DNA from: Tupaia tana
Taxonomy: Eukaryota; Chordata; Mammalia; Scandentia; Tupaiidae
DNA length: 64,000 nucleotides
NCBI GenBank assembly: GCA_026018925.1
Contig: JAKSZU010000012.1
Coordinates: 47,296,858 to 47,360,857 of the forward strand
Reading direction: 5' to 3'
Part shown: in pieces, positions 43,261-57,800 of the stretch
Numbering within the stretch: the stretch's first letter is position 1
Layout of the letters: each line of letters begins with the position of its first letter
Program-made: the position numbers and the translations under genes
The notes under the pieces: generated by a model
Seen by the model: the letters and a program-made list of their open reading frames with translations, nothing else
Databases searched by the model: none
Told to the model about the DNA's origin: nothing

Positions 43261-44539
43261 GCTTCATATGTAGGATATGACTCACTCACACACATTCAAC
43301 CTTTTAAAATGACCAATCTCTAAGTACATATAGTCTGGTTTTCTACTTTGGCTCATGCATGAGGTTACCTGCTGTCTGCTTTCCTTTCCCAGAATGACAG
43401 TATCCAGTGTATCTGCATTCCCGTGAGAAGATGGGCACACAGAGCAGGCCACCCAAAATGGGGTAGGATGTGTCTCCCCCCCCACCACTTGGGTCCCAGT
43501 CCCATAGTCACAGAGATCCCAGATTCACTCCCATATTGTTAGAAACACGTTTACCTGTTCAATGTCAAAGAATGGACACTGGGACATGAGCTACAGGGAA
43601 GCAAAATTTTAATGGCAGTCTTGCAAGTTCAGGTATCTGATGGGCAGTCACACCAAATCAGTTACAACAAGTAATTTATTTCCTAGTGCAAAAGTTCCTC
43701 CCCCAGTTCCTCATTGTCTGAGTACTATGAGGTGTACAATCTTCCTGGACATTGCCAAAGTTTTAATATTCCCTTATTAGGTATGAGGCACAGGCTCAAG
43801 ACAAGTCCATCAAATGTCCTGAGGAGAGAGAAGTAGGAAGTAAAAAAGAATAAAGGTTAGTGACCAGCCACCATCTTGAGAAGTCATTTCTTAAGGGTGA
43901 ATTATTGTTTTGGGGTTGTGTTTGATCAGGAACTTTTCAGGAATGTGTACTTTCTGGGGTTGTCACATCTGCAAGGTGGTTAAGCAATGTTTGTTAAGCT
44001 ATTCTTGAAAACTAATCTTTTAAGGCTATTTTTTACAAAGAGGAAAAGCATAGCTTTGTTGTAATGTGCAGGACAGAGAGCACAGGCAGCTCATGGTGAA
44101 AGAAACTCATCTCCAGGAGCTTTTTGTCTTGTGTCTTTGTTTTTGTCCCATGTGAATTTTCAACTTCTTGAAACATTTGAAACAAAGAAAAAACAAGTGA
44201 TTAAAGAGGTTTACAGAAGGCAAAATTGTTATAGAATTGTAAGAGGACATTTCAGGAAGTTCACAAAAATATAAAATTAGTGTGAGTTCATTGTAGCACA
44301 AGGATATTTTCATAATCCACAAATGTTTTAAAGACCTCTCTTATTGTGGTAAGGGCCTTTCCAGAACAAAGGAAAAGCATTGTGGCATTACTATCTATGC
44401 ATGCATGCATAGTTTCAGAGCTACTCTGTAACTCCATGTGTACGTGCGTAACCTTATAACAACAGTATAACACAGTCCACCCAATAAGAATGCATGTTGA
44501 CATATAAAGAGGACAAAGGGACCAAAATGTAAATAACAA
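43261..44539. other. sequence upstream of the second ERV, possibly U3
   Basis: No gene seen. It may include the U3 part of the LTR whose TATA and poly-A signal lie at 44551 and 44631; the LTR's left end is not identifiable. Confidence 0.35.
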
Positions 44540-44691
44540 TTAATGGAGAATATATAAGACAATATATACAAGCCCTGCTGTGATAAGGACTCAGCCTAAG
44601 AATGTGAATCCACTGACAAATGCCAGCACAAATAAACGCTGCTTTCTGCTAAACCCTCAGTGTCCTGTCTCCCTCCTAAAAGCCTGCTACA
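44540..44691 (+). mobile_element. ERV LTR, right part
   Basis: TATA-like tatataagac (44551), aataaacgctg (44631), and a CA end at 44690-44691. It precedes tggttcattggctggga (44696-44712), close to the complement of a tRNA-Gly 3' end, the expected primer-binding site. Confidence 0.6.
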
Positions 44692-46313
44692 TTTCTGGTT
44701 CATTGGCTGGGAGGCGGAGAATTCAGAGACAGTGTTTTTCACCTCACTGTGTCATTAGGTGTGGGATGTTGGGAAAGGCTAGTCAGAAAAGGCTTGCCTG
44801 GCAGCAGTGGACCAATTGTTCCACGGGAGAGAAGCCCTTCAGGCAACCTGGGCGTGGATCTCTTTAGCACAATGGAACCTGATGAGGTGCAGGAACCATT
44901 CAGAGAGTGCACCCTGCAGAATTGGTAAGAACCCGGGTTCTTGGGTTATTAGACCTGTCCCCAAGAGTCAGAAGGAGAGCCTGATCGCCTCCTAGAATTT
45001 GTTCTAAATATTCTTGTAATGGAGAGGAAACTCTTAGGCACTGGGTGGTGGGATGGAGATGTTGTGTAAATGCAGATGAATGTGAACGAGGAATGTGGAG
45101 TCCAAATCTGCGGGTCTGTGGTGATCCTCATACAAGTTAGGGTGGCTCTCTTTACACAGGTCCTGACATGGCAATTATATAGTCTCTCCAATGCTAAGAG
45201 ACTGAACTATCTCTGTGAGGAGAGCAGCCAGAGATGAAGATAGATAACGTGAATGCCCACTGCTTCCCTTTTCCTTCTCATGTGTAATTGTCATTGTTCA
45301 GAGGGAGGAAATGGATGAAGAGAGTAAACTTACCCCCACAGAGTGTATGATGAAAAACTTTAAAAAGGGATAGTCAGGAGATTATGGTGTTGACTTCCAG
45401 AAAACTTTTGACACTCTGTGAAATGGATTGACCTTTATTCAAGGTGAATTGGCCCTCCAAGGGGTCATTAGGCACAGAACTAGTAAGGAGAGTGTTTAAA
45501 GTCATCACGGGGACCCAAGCCACCCTGACCAATTCCCCTACATTGACTGCTAGCAAGACATAGTGCTCTCTCAACCACCTTGGCTAAAACCCTGTCTGGA
45601 TAAAATGTGTAAAATTATGCTAGCTTGGATGGCAACTCTCAAAATGCTGATCAGAACCTGAGAAGCCCATTCTGTCTGGGGAGCCAGGAGGTGTCCCCCC
45701 GCTTTATGTACCACTATATCCTTCACTGCTGTCTGCTGTCCCCAGACTGACCAGAGCCAGAGTCTGGTCATAGACTGCCCATATCCCTGAGGTAATCCTC
45801 TCATCTAAGTCATCTGAGATGCCCCTGACCACAGTTGCTCTGGATCCACCAACTTTAACTCCTTACACTCCAGCCAGGAAGTGCCAGAAGGACCCTACTG
45901 ATGCCACTGAGGGAAACCCAGGGACCCTTCTATTAAGACCGAGATGGTCAGGTTCAGGGAAGTCAATGTACTTTCATATACTAGCCCTTTAAAACCATTG
46001 ATCTCCTAAACTAGAAAAATCCTACTCCTTCATTCACTGAGAAGCTCCAGGAAATGATTGATATAATGCAATGCATTATCCAGACCCACATGCCCACTTA
46101 GGCTGATTGCTGCCAGCTTTTTATGACTTTGTTTAATATTGAAGAATGTCACTAAATTACTCAGGCTGCTTTAAAATGATTAGAGGAACATGCATGCCCT
46201 AAGAGGAACAGTGAATACACAGGCTTAAGCTCAGAACCAATTCCCTGAGGGTCTCCAGTGAGCTCCCAACAAAGACTGAGAATTTCAGATGCTTGAATGA
46301 TACCAGGAAGCTC

Positions 46314-46592
46314 TTTTTTTTTTTTTTTTTTTTTTTTTTGGAGAGGTTTTCACTATAGGGCGCGTGCGCTCGCCAGACAGACAGAGAGAGACATAGAGAC
46401 AGAAAGCGAGAAATCACCCCCCAGGGGGGATGGTCACGCCGCAATCCCTTCTCCTCCATTCTCCTCTCGGGATCTTGGGCACGCACGCACACGTGCCCGG
46501 CGTGAGTTGTAAGCCACCGGGTCCGAGACACGAACCGCGGTCGACTACGTGGGAGTCCAGCGACATAGCCATTACGCTAACTGCTGGTTCCC
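46314..46592 (-). repeat. long tRNA-SINE (S2) inside ERV gag
   Basis: Near-consensus, young; TSD aggaagctctttt. Splits the capsid region. Confidence 0.93.
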
Positions 46593-48763
46593 CCAGGAAG
46601 CTCTTTTAAACAGCATGAAGGAGGGAGGGAAAAGGGCCAGAAATGTAAGCAAAACATCAGAGGTACTCCAAAGGACCTGAAGAGAGACCAGACCAATTCT
46701 ACGAGAGGCTATGTGAAGTATTCTGCCTTTACACCCCCTTTGACCCAGAAGCAGCAAAAAAACAGGGAATGATCAATGAAGCTTTGTTGGTTAGACCCAG
46801 GGAGATATCTGGTACAAGCCACAGAAGTTAGAGGGCTTTGCTGGGATGGATGCCAGCTAACTATTAGAAATTGCAATGAAGGTATTTATTAACCGAGACC
46901 CAGAGACCCAATGAGAAGCAGATCAAAAAATCAAAAAGAAGGTAGATCTGCTTGGCAGAATGATCAGGGCACTGCTGGAGATGATCCTATTGGGCCAGGG
47001 CTGAGGCCAGAGAAGAAACCAAGGCATAGAGCCATCCCATCTAGGCATGAAACTGGGACCCAATCAATGTACTTATTGCCACCAAGAAGGCCATTGGAAG
47101 AATGAATGCTCCCATCTAACACAGAATCATCACACAGCATCCCCCAGAGGGGACCACCAGGCCAAGAGGTTCAAGGTTGATACTAACCAGCACAGCAACC
47201 CTATGGGACCCCATGGATGATTTTGTTGGATTGGCCTCTATGGGAGACTCTGAAGATGATTAGGGCAGACTGGGCTCCATTTTGTTAGGCTCCCAGGAGC
47301 CTATAGTCCAAGTGAATGTAGGAGGCTAGCCTGTTGACTTCAGTAGACACTGGAGAAGGACATTCTGTGGTAACTAAACCTGTGGGCTCCCTCTTGCAGA
47401 GATAAGCCTCTACTGTGGGAGCTACAGGTAGGCAAGCTCATTGCCCCTCCAGATGCCTTGATAATGTAATTTAGGTAGCCATGAAGTTATCCATGAATTT
47501 TTATATCTCCCTGACTGTCCTGTGGCATTAATGAGTCAGTGCTTATTGGGATAGCTTCAGGTCCAAATAACCTTTCACTCTCATGGCCAAGCAGCCCTGA
47601 CTCTAGGAAAACCAAAAGCAAAAATCCTGACTCTTATAATTCCCCAAGGAGAGGAATGGCACCTGTATGGCCTCAAGGGAAGCAACAACAGGAACCTGAG
47701 CTCCCCTTCAAGGTATCTGGGGTATGGGCTGAGGACAACCCTCCTAGGCTGAAAAATACCCCCAATAGTAGTAGAACTGAAACCTGGGGCCAAACCCATC
47801 TGTCAGAGGTAATATTTCATCCCTTACAAGGCACAGGGTGGGGATTTAAAAGCACTTGGACAGACTTTTAAAGTATGGAATTCTTCGACTTTACCAATCC
47901 CCTTGAGACACACCTCTCTTGCCAGTCCAGAAACCAGGAATCCATGACTATTCGCCAGTTCTGTATTTGCAGACAGTGAAAAAAGCCACCTTACACCCAA
48001 CTGTCCGAAACTCTTACATCCTCCTAGGTCTCATTACAACCAAAGTTGCCTTCTTTACCTGTCTGGACCTTAAGGATGCCTTCTTTTGAATCTGCCTGGC
48101 CCCTCAGAGTCAACCAACTTTTGCCTTCCAATGGGGAAAATCCTGAAAATAGTGAAAAGGCCTACTGACCTAGACTCAGTTAACAATAGGGTTTCAAAAA
48201 TTCCCAGACCATTTTGGCCTGTGTTAGCCTCTGACTTAACAGCCTTTCCAGTAGAACGACATGACTGTACATTACTCCAGCATGTGGATGACCTACTCGT
48301 GACTGGTGATCGCTGGAAGGTTGTATGGAAAACACATGGCGGCTCCTCACTCCCATATGGGAGGCTGGCTACAACGTCTTAAGGAAAAAGGTCCAAATCT
48401 GCCAAAAGAAGGTCAAATATCTTGGCTTTCACCTATCTCAAGGACAGTGCCAACTCAGTCCAGATAGAAAACAAGCTGTTTGATCGATTCCAGTTACATC
48501 CACCCAAAGCCACATTTAAGAGTTCCTCAGGGCTGCAAGTTTTTGTAGGATCTGGATATCGAATTTTTCCCTCATGGCAAAACCCCTTTATGAAGTCACA
48601 ATATGGGGATAGTGAGAGCTTCACTTATGGGGACAGAAACAACAGAAGGCATTTGCGGAGATTAAGCAAGCTCTCATCAATGTACTTGACCTGTGGCTCT
48701 CAAACAGGCCCAAGCCTTTCTTTTTGTATATACATGAATGTACTGATGTCATGGTAGGGGTCT

Positions 48764-49041
48764 TTTTTTTTCTTTCTTTTTTTTTTTTTTTTGGAGAGGT
48801 TTTTGCTATAGGGCGCATACGCTTGCCAGACAGACAGAGACATAGAGACAGAAAGCGAGAAATCACCCTCCAGGGGGTACGGCCACACTGCAATCCCTTC
48901 TCCTCCATTCTCCTCTCGGGATCTTGGGCATGCACGCACACGCGCCCGGCGTGAGTTTTAAGCCACCGGGTCCAGGACGTGAACTGCGGTCGACTACATG
49001 GGAGTCCAGCGACATAGCCATTATGCTAACTGCTGGTCCCA
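48764..49041 (-). repeat. long tRNA-SINE (S2) inside ERV pol
   Basis: Near-consensus; TSD ggtaggggtctt on both sides. Lies between the RT and RNase H remnants. Confidence 0.92.
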
Positions 49042-49590
49042 CGGTAGGGGTCTTGACCCCTATGGGGCTATTGGGCTCTGGTTGGGGTCATGGCATCATC
49101 CAGTGGCATAGATTTTCTTGACACTTGACTCTATTGCACAAGGCTGGCCACCCTGTCTATGGGCATGCATAGTTTTAGAAGCTGACAAATCAACTTTGGA
49201 ACAAGAATTAACAGTCTGAATGCCATAGTCAGTACAGACATTAAGGAAGTATAAGGGAGAGTACTGGCTAACTAATGCCCACATGGCTAATGTTCAGAGA
49301 ATGCTATATGATAACCCATACATTCATTAAGAAGGAAAATATGGACCCTAAACTCTGCAACCCCGCTGCCTCTCAAGCCAGGTCATCCAGATCACGACTG
49401 TGTCGAAGTAATGGACAAAGTATTCTCCAGCCGACAGATTTTAATGGATCAGCCCCTTCAGGACCCAGACACTGAATGTTTCACAGACAGAAGCAGTTTT
49501 ATAAGGGATAGAGAATGCCTGGCACATTAAAAGATGGGAAGCCTGCCCACCAGGGAAAAATACTAACTATAATACTATTCAGCAACTAGA

Positions 49591-50700
49591 TCTCTAAGTA
49601 AATACCTGGGCAGGAGGTGGATTTCTGAGTGTAGACCCCATTGTGTGTGCATTGTGCATGTGTGTATGTGTGTGCATCTCTCTTTCGTTAGTGTAAACAG
49701 TAAGTAAACTTAAAAACAAAAACAGAAAACAAGCAAAAATACCCCAAAACTTAAAACAAAAACCCTGAACAAACGTTGTTACTAGCTGGCAAGATTGTCC
49801 TGTTATGCAACTATCATGACTTCACTGAGGCATTGAAGTACCTGGATGGCAGATACTCTTTCAGCTGATGAATGTTATGAGTGCTCATTTATCCCAGAAC
49901 AATTTAAATCAACATTATGAAAAAATTGAAATCTAAATACTTGGTGAATGATACCCAATGAGGAAAACATCCAATAGGAAGACTGATTTTTTTATTTAAC
50001 AAGAAACTTTCTAAGTGCCTCCAACATCCTTATGTGCAAAAGAGAAATGATAAATGTATCTTAAAGCCATCAAGGTCATTTATGATCACTTTATAATAAG
50101 AAAAAAAATCCTTTTATGTTGGTCAGTGTTTCACTTACGGGTATTAATTTATTCTTGAATAATGTGGCAATTTGATTTCCACCATTATTATTGTTCTTTT
50201 GTGAGCTAGTTGTCTACAAGCAGGATGCTATTATTCCTATGTGCTACAACACTAACTCACTTGGATCTTCAAACTCAAGAGTAGGATCCTTGGTGAAAGC
50301 CATTTCTGATGAGATGGACCCCTATTATACCATGTGGCCAAGAAGGACTGATTGTGAGGGAAGTGACATATCTTTCTCTTTAAGATTTAGTCAACAGTCT
50401 CTAGAAATTATCTTGGATTTGATCATATTCTCGGACAGGTCTGAAATATGTACTCAGTATGAATACAGGCAAGGACAGAAGAGTGAGCCAAACTGAGACA
50501 GGCACAATTCCTTGGCACTTCTCAGTTCCTCTTGTCATAACACAGATCAGTAGAGGAAAATTAATGTTTCTCTATACCTGAAACAAGGATTTGGAAATTG
50601 AGAATTCACTTCATTTATTTTTTTTTCCTTTGGTTCTTAAAAACTCTTTCTTTTTCAACAATGAAAATACAGGTCATGATTTGACATCCTCTCTGACTTA
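49591..50700. other. intergenic, no gene seen
   Basis: A short TG-rich tract at about 49645-49680, then unique AT-rich sequence. Short ORFs only. Confidence 0.5.
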
Positions 50701-50850
50701 ACTTTTTTTTTTTTTAAGAGTTTTGCCATTGAGCATGGATGCTCACCAGAAAGAGAAATAGAGAGGGAAAGTGAGAAATCACCCCATGGGGAGAAGGTCA
50801 GGTCACAATCCCTTCTCCTCCAGTATCATCTTGGGATATTGGGTTGGTCC
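50701..50850 (-). repeat. truncated tRNA-SINE (S2)
   Basis: Tail and body up to ctcctccagtatcatcttggg; the head is missing. It abuts the left edge of unit C similarity (about 50855). Confidence 0.75.
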
Positions 50851-50935
50851 CCATGAGCCTTTGCTGGAAATGCTTCTGTTTCCCAAAACGAGTGCCATAT
50901 TTATATTTGTTTATTTTATATGTAATAAAATAATA

Positions 50936-51005
50936 TTGGGTCGTTGGAAAAGTCATGACATATTTTTGCATAGAAAAACACATCATGACTTTTCCGACGA
51001 CCCAA
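50936..51005. mobile_element. palindromic mariner-type MITE
   Basis: 70 bp, with nearly perfect terminal inverted repeats (ttgggtcgttggaaaagtca ... tgacttttccgacgacccaa). Left flank TA. The empty site in unit B is near 23875. Related to, but inserted at a different place from, 24103-24179. Confidence 0.82.
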
Positions 51006-51705
51006 TGTATAATATATAATAACATATAATATACTTCTCCTTTAGACATTTTGGAGACACCATTCAGTTCTTAGACTCCCAGACCACAGTCCATGTCTTC
51101 ATTTTTGCTGTACTGCTGAGTTTCATGGTGAAGGACACACTATTCCTAATCCCACAGGTGGATAACTAGTTGGGATCAAGGCAGGCCAAGAACCTTGAAA
51201 TGATTTCACTCTCATCTGGTGTAATAGTCTCATCTGACATAATATATTTGCCTTCTTAGATGCAAACATTCTGTTCTCCTTTGACTCTTCTATTATTTCC
51301 ATTTCTCTACCTATTCTTTCCTTATATGCCTCCCTCTACCAACTGACTTCTTTAATAATTTTAAAGATTCAACAATGAATAATGCCTTGTTATTTTCAAT
51401 CCATTTATATATACCATTGTCTCATTTACTCTTCACAACAAGTTCACTGGAGAAAGGCAGATATCTCAATTTTGTATCTATCTGTATTTTTTTCTTTTCA
51501 CTTCTCTCCTTATCCAGTTTGGAAATCAGCCTATTCTTTTTATAACAATTTGACAATGCCCTCAGCTTTTTTGTCCCTTTCTATTTTATTACCATCCTCT
51601 AAAATAACCCTAACCAAAATGAAATAAAATAGGTGCTTTCTCTGGGTCCATATCTGAGCAGCCACACCTTGCTGAAGCAATTGTTTGTATTAAAAATTTG
51701 GTTTC
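51006..51705. other. downstream flank of copy C, unique
   Basis: Collinear with 23895-24600 of unit B. No gene. Confidence 0.55.
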
Positions 51706-52362
<657 letters not shown>

Positions 52363-53034
52363 TGTATTGTAAATTTGTGATCATCTCCTCAAATGTGACC
52401 TTAGTACAGCCTGGCAGCTCTCCTCTGCCTCTCCTATCAGTTTATTTTTATGTTCATGACTTTCTAACATTACCTATTTTGTTCAACAGTGTGACTTTTC
52501 TATACCCCAGCACCGTGCATGTGACCTCACCTCTACAGTGACACAAATGAAACAGCCATAAAATAGCTTCCTTATATACGGGCTACCATTAACACAAACT
52601 GATGAATATTTGCAACAATTACATTGCCCTTTCTTTTTTTAAGTAGGGAAACTACCCTTCCTTATGATTTAGGGAGTTCTCAATCTGTACTTTTGATCTC
52701 TGTATGCTACCACTGCCATCCATCCCTTCTCTCCTATATAGATTATCCCCATGGCTTTTAAACATTTCTCATATATGAAAAAAAAGTATGAAACCAAAGT
52801 AGAAAACCCTCAATGCACCATCCTTTTCTTGTGATCGCCTCATTGCAAATTAATTTAGAGTACACGAAAACGCTCTGTAAATAATAAAGTCTTTTAGATA
52901 TCCAAAAGGCCAGATGTCTGATGACATTAATGTACAAAGTAATGTGAGTGACCCTCAACAAGGGCAGTTAGACCTTTGCTTTTTGAACAGAAAGGGAAGG
53001 AGGGAATGAGTAAAGAAACTCCAGTGACTTGGAC

Positions 53035-53450
53035 ATTGCTATGAATTAAATATTGTGTCCTTGAAACCTCGTGACATAAGGATACCCAGTGGGGCAGTGT
53101 TGGGATGTGTGGCCAAGTGGGAAGAACCTGGGACATGGAAGAGTAGATCCCTCAGGAGTAATCAGTGCCAGCTCCTGGGAGGGAACAGGTTTTTATTAGT
53201 TAGTCCCACAAGGGTGGATTGTTGTAAGAGCAAGTTAGCTGCCCACAGGTCTTTCTCACTTCCTCTTTGCATCTATCTGCCTCCCTTTCTGCATCTTTTT
53301 ACCATGTTGTGACAGGATCATACTCCAGACCCATACCTTTGGATTTTACAGCCACCAAAATCATGACTTAAATAAGCCAATTTTCTTTATAAATTTCTGT
53401 CTCAGTCAGGTATTTCTGTTAGAGCAACACCATGGACCAAACAGACCCTG
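53035..53450 (+). repeat. MaLR-like LTR remnant
   Basis: Paralog of 24950-25345; ends ttataaatttctgtctcagt, then ctgttagagcaacacc. Confidence 0.5.
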
Positions 53451-53561
53451 CACGTTACCATCAAAGACACTGTCTCAGTCTGCTGTGCTGCGATCTGGCT
53501 GACCGCCTGCTCTACAACCAGTATCAAGTCAAAATGAATTTGAAAGAAATACCAATAAAAA

Positions 53562-54789
53562 GCTTTGTGTTTAATAATATTTTATTGAAGAAAAGTAACA
53601 AGAACAGGATCATTTGTCACATTAAGAGAGTTGCAGAGTCACTTTCAGTCCTCTGGTCATTCACCTTTAACAGGGTGCAGTAGTGGTGTGCAGGAAGAAA
53701 CAGTGACAGGGAGACACAGCTACCACTAGTGACGAATCTAAAAACTCTCAAACAGTTTTTCAAGATCAGTGATCATGATGGACAAGAAAAATCAGCTTCT
53801 TAAGAAGTGTCTGTAGATTAGTTTCATCCCAATAACTTGAACTGATGCCTCTTTATCTTTTATTGTCTAGCAGTATCAGTGGGGAGACTTTCATATACTG
53901 GAGGAGGTGAAGAAGAACTGTCCGGTGTGAAGGAGTTATTTGCATACATGGCTGGAATAACCAGGACAGGCTGGAAAGAATGTGTGGAAACAATCAATCA
54001 TGTTATTGCAGTCAAATTTAGTCTCCCTTGGTCCCATCAGAGTCAGGAATAAAGTAGGCTCCAGTACGCCTACATCAGGATCTAACAGACACGTAAGTCT
54101 GTATTTCTCCAGCACAATCTCAGATTATTTGACAGGGAAGAGACTGAACTTACCCTGCTAGTGTTGGTCATTATTTTGTTGGCAAAGTGGGCTGTGGCAC
54201 AAGCTATGCAGAACTCCAAGAGGGAGAAGATCAGCAACATGGCTGAAATTCCATTCCCAGAAACCTGAAATCAGAAGTAAATACTCTAAAATTTGGGCTC
54301 AGCAGGAGGGTCTCACATGGGGCTTCAAAATGTTACTGACTCATTGAGTGCTATTGCGCCTCGTCATCTCACTACATACTTACTTATCCATTACCATCAA
54401 ATGCTTACTTTAGGAAAATGTGTATTCGTTTTGGATTTTCTTTAAAATGTGAGAAGATATTCCTTTGGTGAAGTGCCTATTTTCTTCAGAAGTATTTTAA
54501 AAAGATTTTTTTTCTTTGAAATGACTTCTTGTTTTTACAAATTGTTATCTACTTTTTAAAAATAAATCAAGTGACATAGAAACTAAACGATCATCTGAAA
54601 TGTCACTGCTTAGAAAGAAAGAATCAAAATTATCATCAATGACTATGATTCTCAATCTCTATGTAGTGAGAAAAAGCAAACAGGAGAATGGATGCATGGA
54701 GAGACAGCAAGAGATAGGAAAAACTGAGTGAGCAAATGGGAATGAGAGCAAGAGAGTGGTATATTCGCTTAAGAATGGAAATCTATCTA

Positions 54790-54867
<78 letters not shown>

Positions 54868-57800
54868 ATATAATTTGCCATAGGGTGTGTATTCATACGA
54901 GAGAGAGACAGAGAGAGGAGAAAACCCTACTCCAAAGAGGGGCATGGGCACTCACAATCTCTTCTCCATTTCTCCATTCTGTCAGGAATTTAGGCACATG
55001 CATACACATGCCTAGTGTGTTTTTTAAGCCAGCAGAGATGGGATTTGAACTGTGGTTGGACATGTTGGATCCAGCTCCCTTAACTAGCAGGCCATGGGGA
55101 TGACCCAGAATGAACTCATGTTATATTTTCTGTTTTTAAATAAAAGTATTAAGTTTCTAAATTTTAAAAGAAGAAAAAGAACTTAAATTAAAATTAAAAC
55201 CTTAAGTCTGCTGGGCCATGGTGGTGGTGGTGATTTGGCTTGATCTCATAAGGCCAACCACATGAATCACGGACTCAGTGCCTTAAAAATGCACCAGATG
55301 GGGAACCAGCAGTTAGCGTAATGGCTATGTCGCTGGACTCCCACGTAGTCGACCGCGGTTTGCGTCTCGGACCCGGTGGCTTACAACTCATGCCGGGCGC
55401 GTGTGCGTGCGTGCCCAAGATCCCGAGAGGAGAATGGAGGAGAAGGGATTGCGGTGTGACCATCCCCCCTGGGGGGTGATTTCTCGCTTTCTGTCTCTAT
55501 GTCTCTCTCTGACTGGCGAGCGCACGCGCCCTATAGCGAAAAACCTCTCCAAAAAAAAAAAAAAAGCACCAGATGGAGATCAGCAGATGGCTTAATGGTT
55601 ACGTCGCTGGACTCTCACATAGTCGACATAGTCGTCCATGGTTCGAGTCCCAAACCTGGTGGTTTAAAACTCATGCCGGACGTTTGTGCACCCATATTCC
55701 CAAGAGGAGAATGGAAGAGAAAGGATTATGGTGTGACTATCCCCCCACCCAGGGGTGATTTCTCACTTTCTGTCTGTCTGTTTTTCTAGCAAGCATGGGC
55801 TCCCCAAAGCAAAAATCTCTCTTGGGACCAGCAGTTAGCTTAATGGCTATGTTGCTGAACTCCCATGTGGTTGACCACAGTTCGAGTCCCAGGCCCGGTG
55901 GCTTGAAACTCACACCAGGCACATGTGCATGCGTGCCCAGGATCCCGAGAGATTGGAAGAGATGGGATTGCTGTGTGGCCACCCCTCCTGGGGGGTGATT
56001 TCTCGCTTTCTGTCTCTCTCTGTCTGGCGAGTGCATGTGCCCTATAGCAAAAAAAAAAAAAAAAAGGCAAAAATCTCTCTCTCTAAAAAAAAAAAAAAAA
56101 AAAAGGCACCAGATATGTGTACATGCAGGCTGAAAAGGAGGGAGAGATTGTAGCCTGATCATTCCACATTTGGTGTGTTTTCTCACTGCACCCTCTTTCT
56201 TTTTTCCTCTCATTGTCATGTGGCTTCTGGCAAATTTTATTTTATTTTATTTGTTTTTTGCTATAGGGCATGAGTGCTCACCAGAGAGACAGAAAATGAG
56301 AAATCACTCTTCCCCTCCCAGATAGCCATTCCACAATCCCTTCTCCTCTATCCTCCTCTAAGGATTTTGGGCACACACACACACACACATCCTGCATGAT
56401 TTTCAAGGTGCAGGGTCTGCGACTCAAACCATGATTTGCCATATGTGATTTCAGTGCCTTAACCATCAAGCCACCTGCTAGACCTAGCTCTGGGAAGATT
56501 AAAAAAATAAAAAACAAGTCTGCTAAATTGCACAGAATTTTTTTTATGAAGAAGAATAATTTTTTTTATGGAGAAGTTGGAGTCATTATAAACCTAAAGT
56601 TTCAACATTTGATAGTATGAACTGATCATTTATTATGAAAAATTGATATGACTGGCACTCATGTCTCTCTCATTGTACCTCTCCTTTTAGCACCCAATTT
56701 TTGGCGACTATTTCATGTTTCGCTCTTTTAGAGTGAAACGTGCTTGATTCAATTCTGCAACTATCATTTTTCCAGTTTTTCAGGTTTAGTTTACTATGTG
56801 GATTACTCTCCACTTGTCATTTGCACAACTACTCTGCACCTGTTTCTCCATGCATATATTATTCTCTGTCAGTGTTTAAATTAAATGATTCCCTTTTACA
56901 GAAATTTTTTTTTCTTCTATGTCTGAATACTTTTATTTTCCTAAACCATTTGTTGGATTCTCCAATTCAGGAATATACATTACCACTAGGTTGGATCAAA
57001 TTTGCCTGTGGTTTGGGCCATGGTTTGTACACCAGAAGTTTCTGTTTTGGAACTCGGTCCCAAATCAAATTCTTCTGGGAAGTGGTGAAACCTACTGAGT
57101 GAATCATGGAAGCACTAGCCTCACAGATGAATTAATGTAGACTCCTGAGAGACTGAGTTCTAGCTCTTGTGGAAAAGGGCCTAGTTCTCATTCTCAGGTT
57201 GTCATAAAAAGTGACTTCCCTAGGTCACTCTCTTCCTGCATGTGCCCATCATCTCCTCTGTTTTTGTCAACTGTGTTGAAGCTAGCTGGATACAAGTCGC
57301 ATGCAATTGGAAATTCCAGTCACTGGAATTGTAAGCCAAATAAAACTCTACTTGCTTATAAATCATCCAGTCTCGGGTTTTTCTGTAAGGAACACAATAG
57401 CAATCTAAGACACCTGCCTCCTCATATATTTATTTCTCTAGTTATTTTTTGCCTTTTTCTTCTACAGTACCATGGCTACACTTTTTCTCTCTACTACTTT
57501 TCTCTGAATCCATTATGTTTCTTGATGTATGTAACTTTTTTTAATAAAATATATAATAGTGAATTTGGTATTCAATTGATTTCTGTAGTGCTACAATATT
57601 CTTTTATTTTAAAGAGAGATTTTTGATAAAGGGTGCATGCTGTCACCAGTGAGAGACAGAGAGACAGAGAGCAAGAAATTACCCTCCCCCAGGGGAATGA
57701 CTATGCCACAATCCTTTCTCCTTGATGTTCCTCTTGAGATTTTGGGCACACATGCACATGCACCTGGCATGAGTTTCAAGCCACCATGTCAGGGACTTGA

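Larger units (their letters stand above)
44692..49590 (+). mobile_element. degenerate class I ERV gag-pro-pol
   Basis: Plus-strand decayed provirus in the usual order. A leader with a PBS is followed by a capsid-like stretch near 46690 (FYERLCEVFCLYTPFD). Next are one Cys-X2-Cys-X4-His-X4-Cys nucleocapsid box at 47068-47109 and a protease Asp-Thr-Gly at 47346-47354. An RT LDLKDAFF motif lies near 48065, the RT active-site region reads HVDD (48281-48292), and an RNase H-like FTD is near 49482. Frames are broken by many stops, frameshifts and two SINEs. Integrase, env and a 3' LTR are not seen here. The single zinc knuckle and gene order point to a gammaretrovirus-like (class I) element. Confidence 0.75.
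55208..56235 (+). repeat. old tRNA-SINE interrupted by three later SINEs
   Basis: Its two halves (55208-55300 and 56105-56235) are continuous in unit A (1358-1590). The break is at gcaccagat, which is repeated at each junction. Confidence 0.8.

Noticed and set aside
54781-54868. CRISPR-like regular repeat array
   Set aside because: It is a tetranucleotide microsatellite without spacers, in a mammalian intron.
54756-55103. 115-aa plus-strand ORF
   Set aside because: It reads through the (ATCT)n microsatellite and an old SINE; no protein features.
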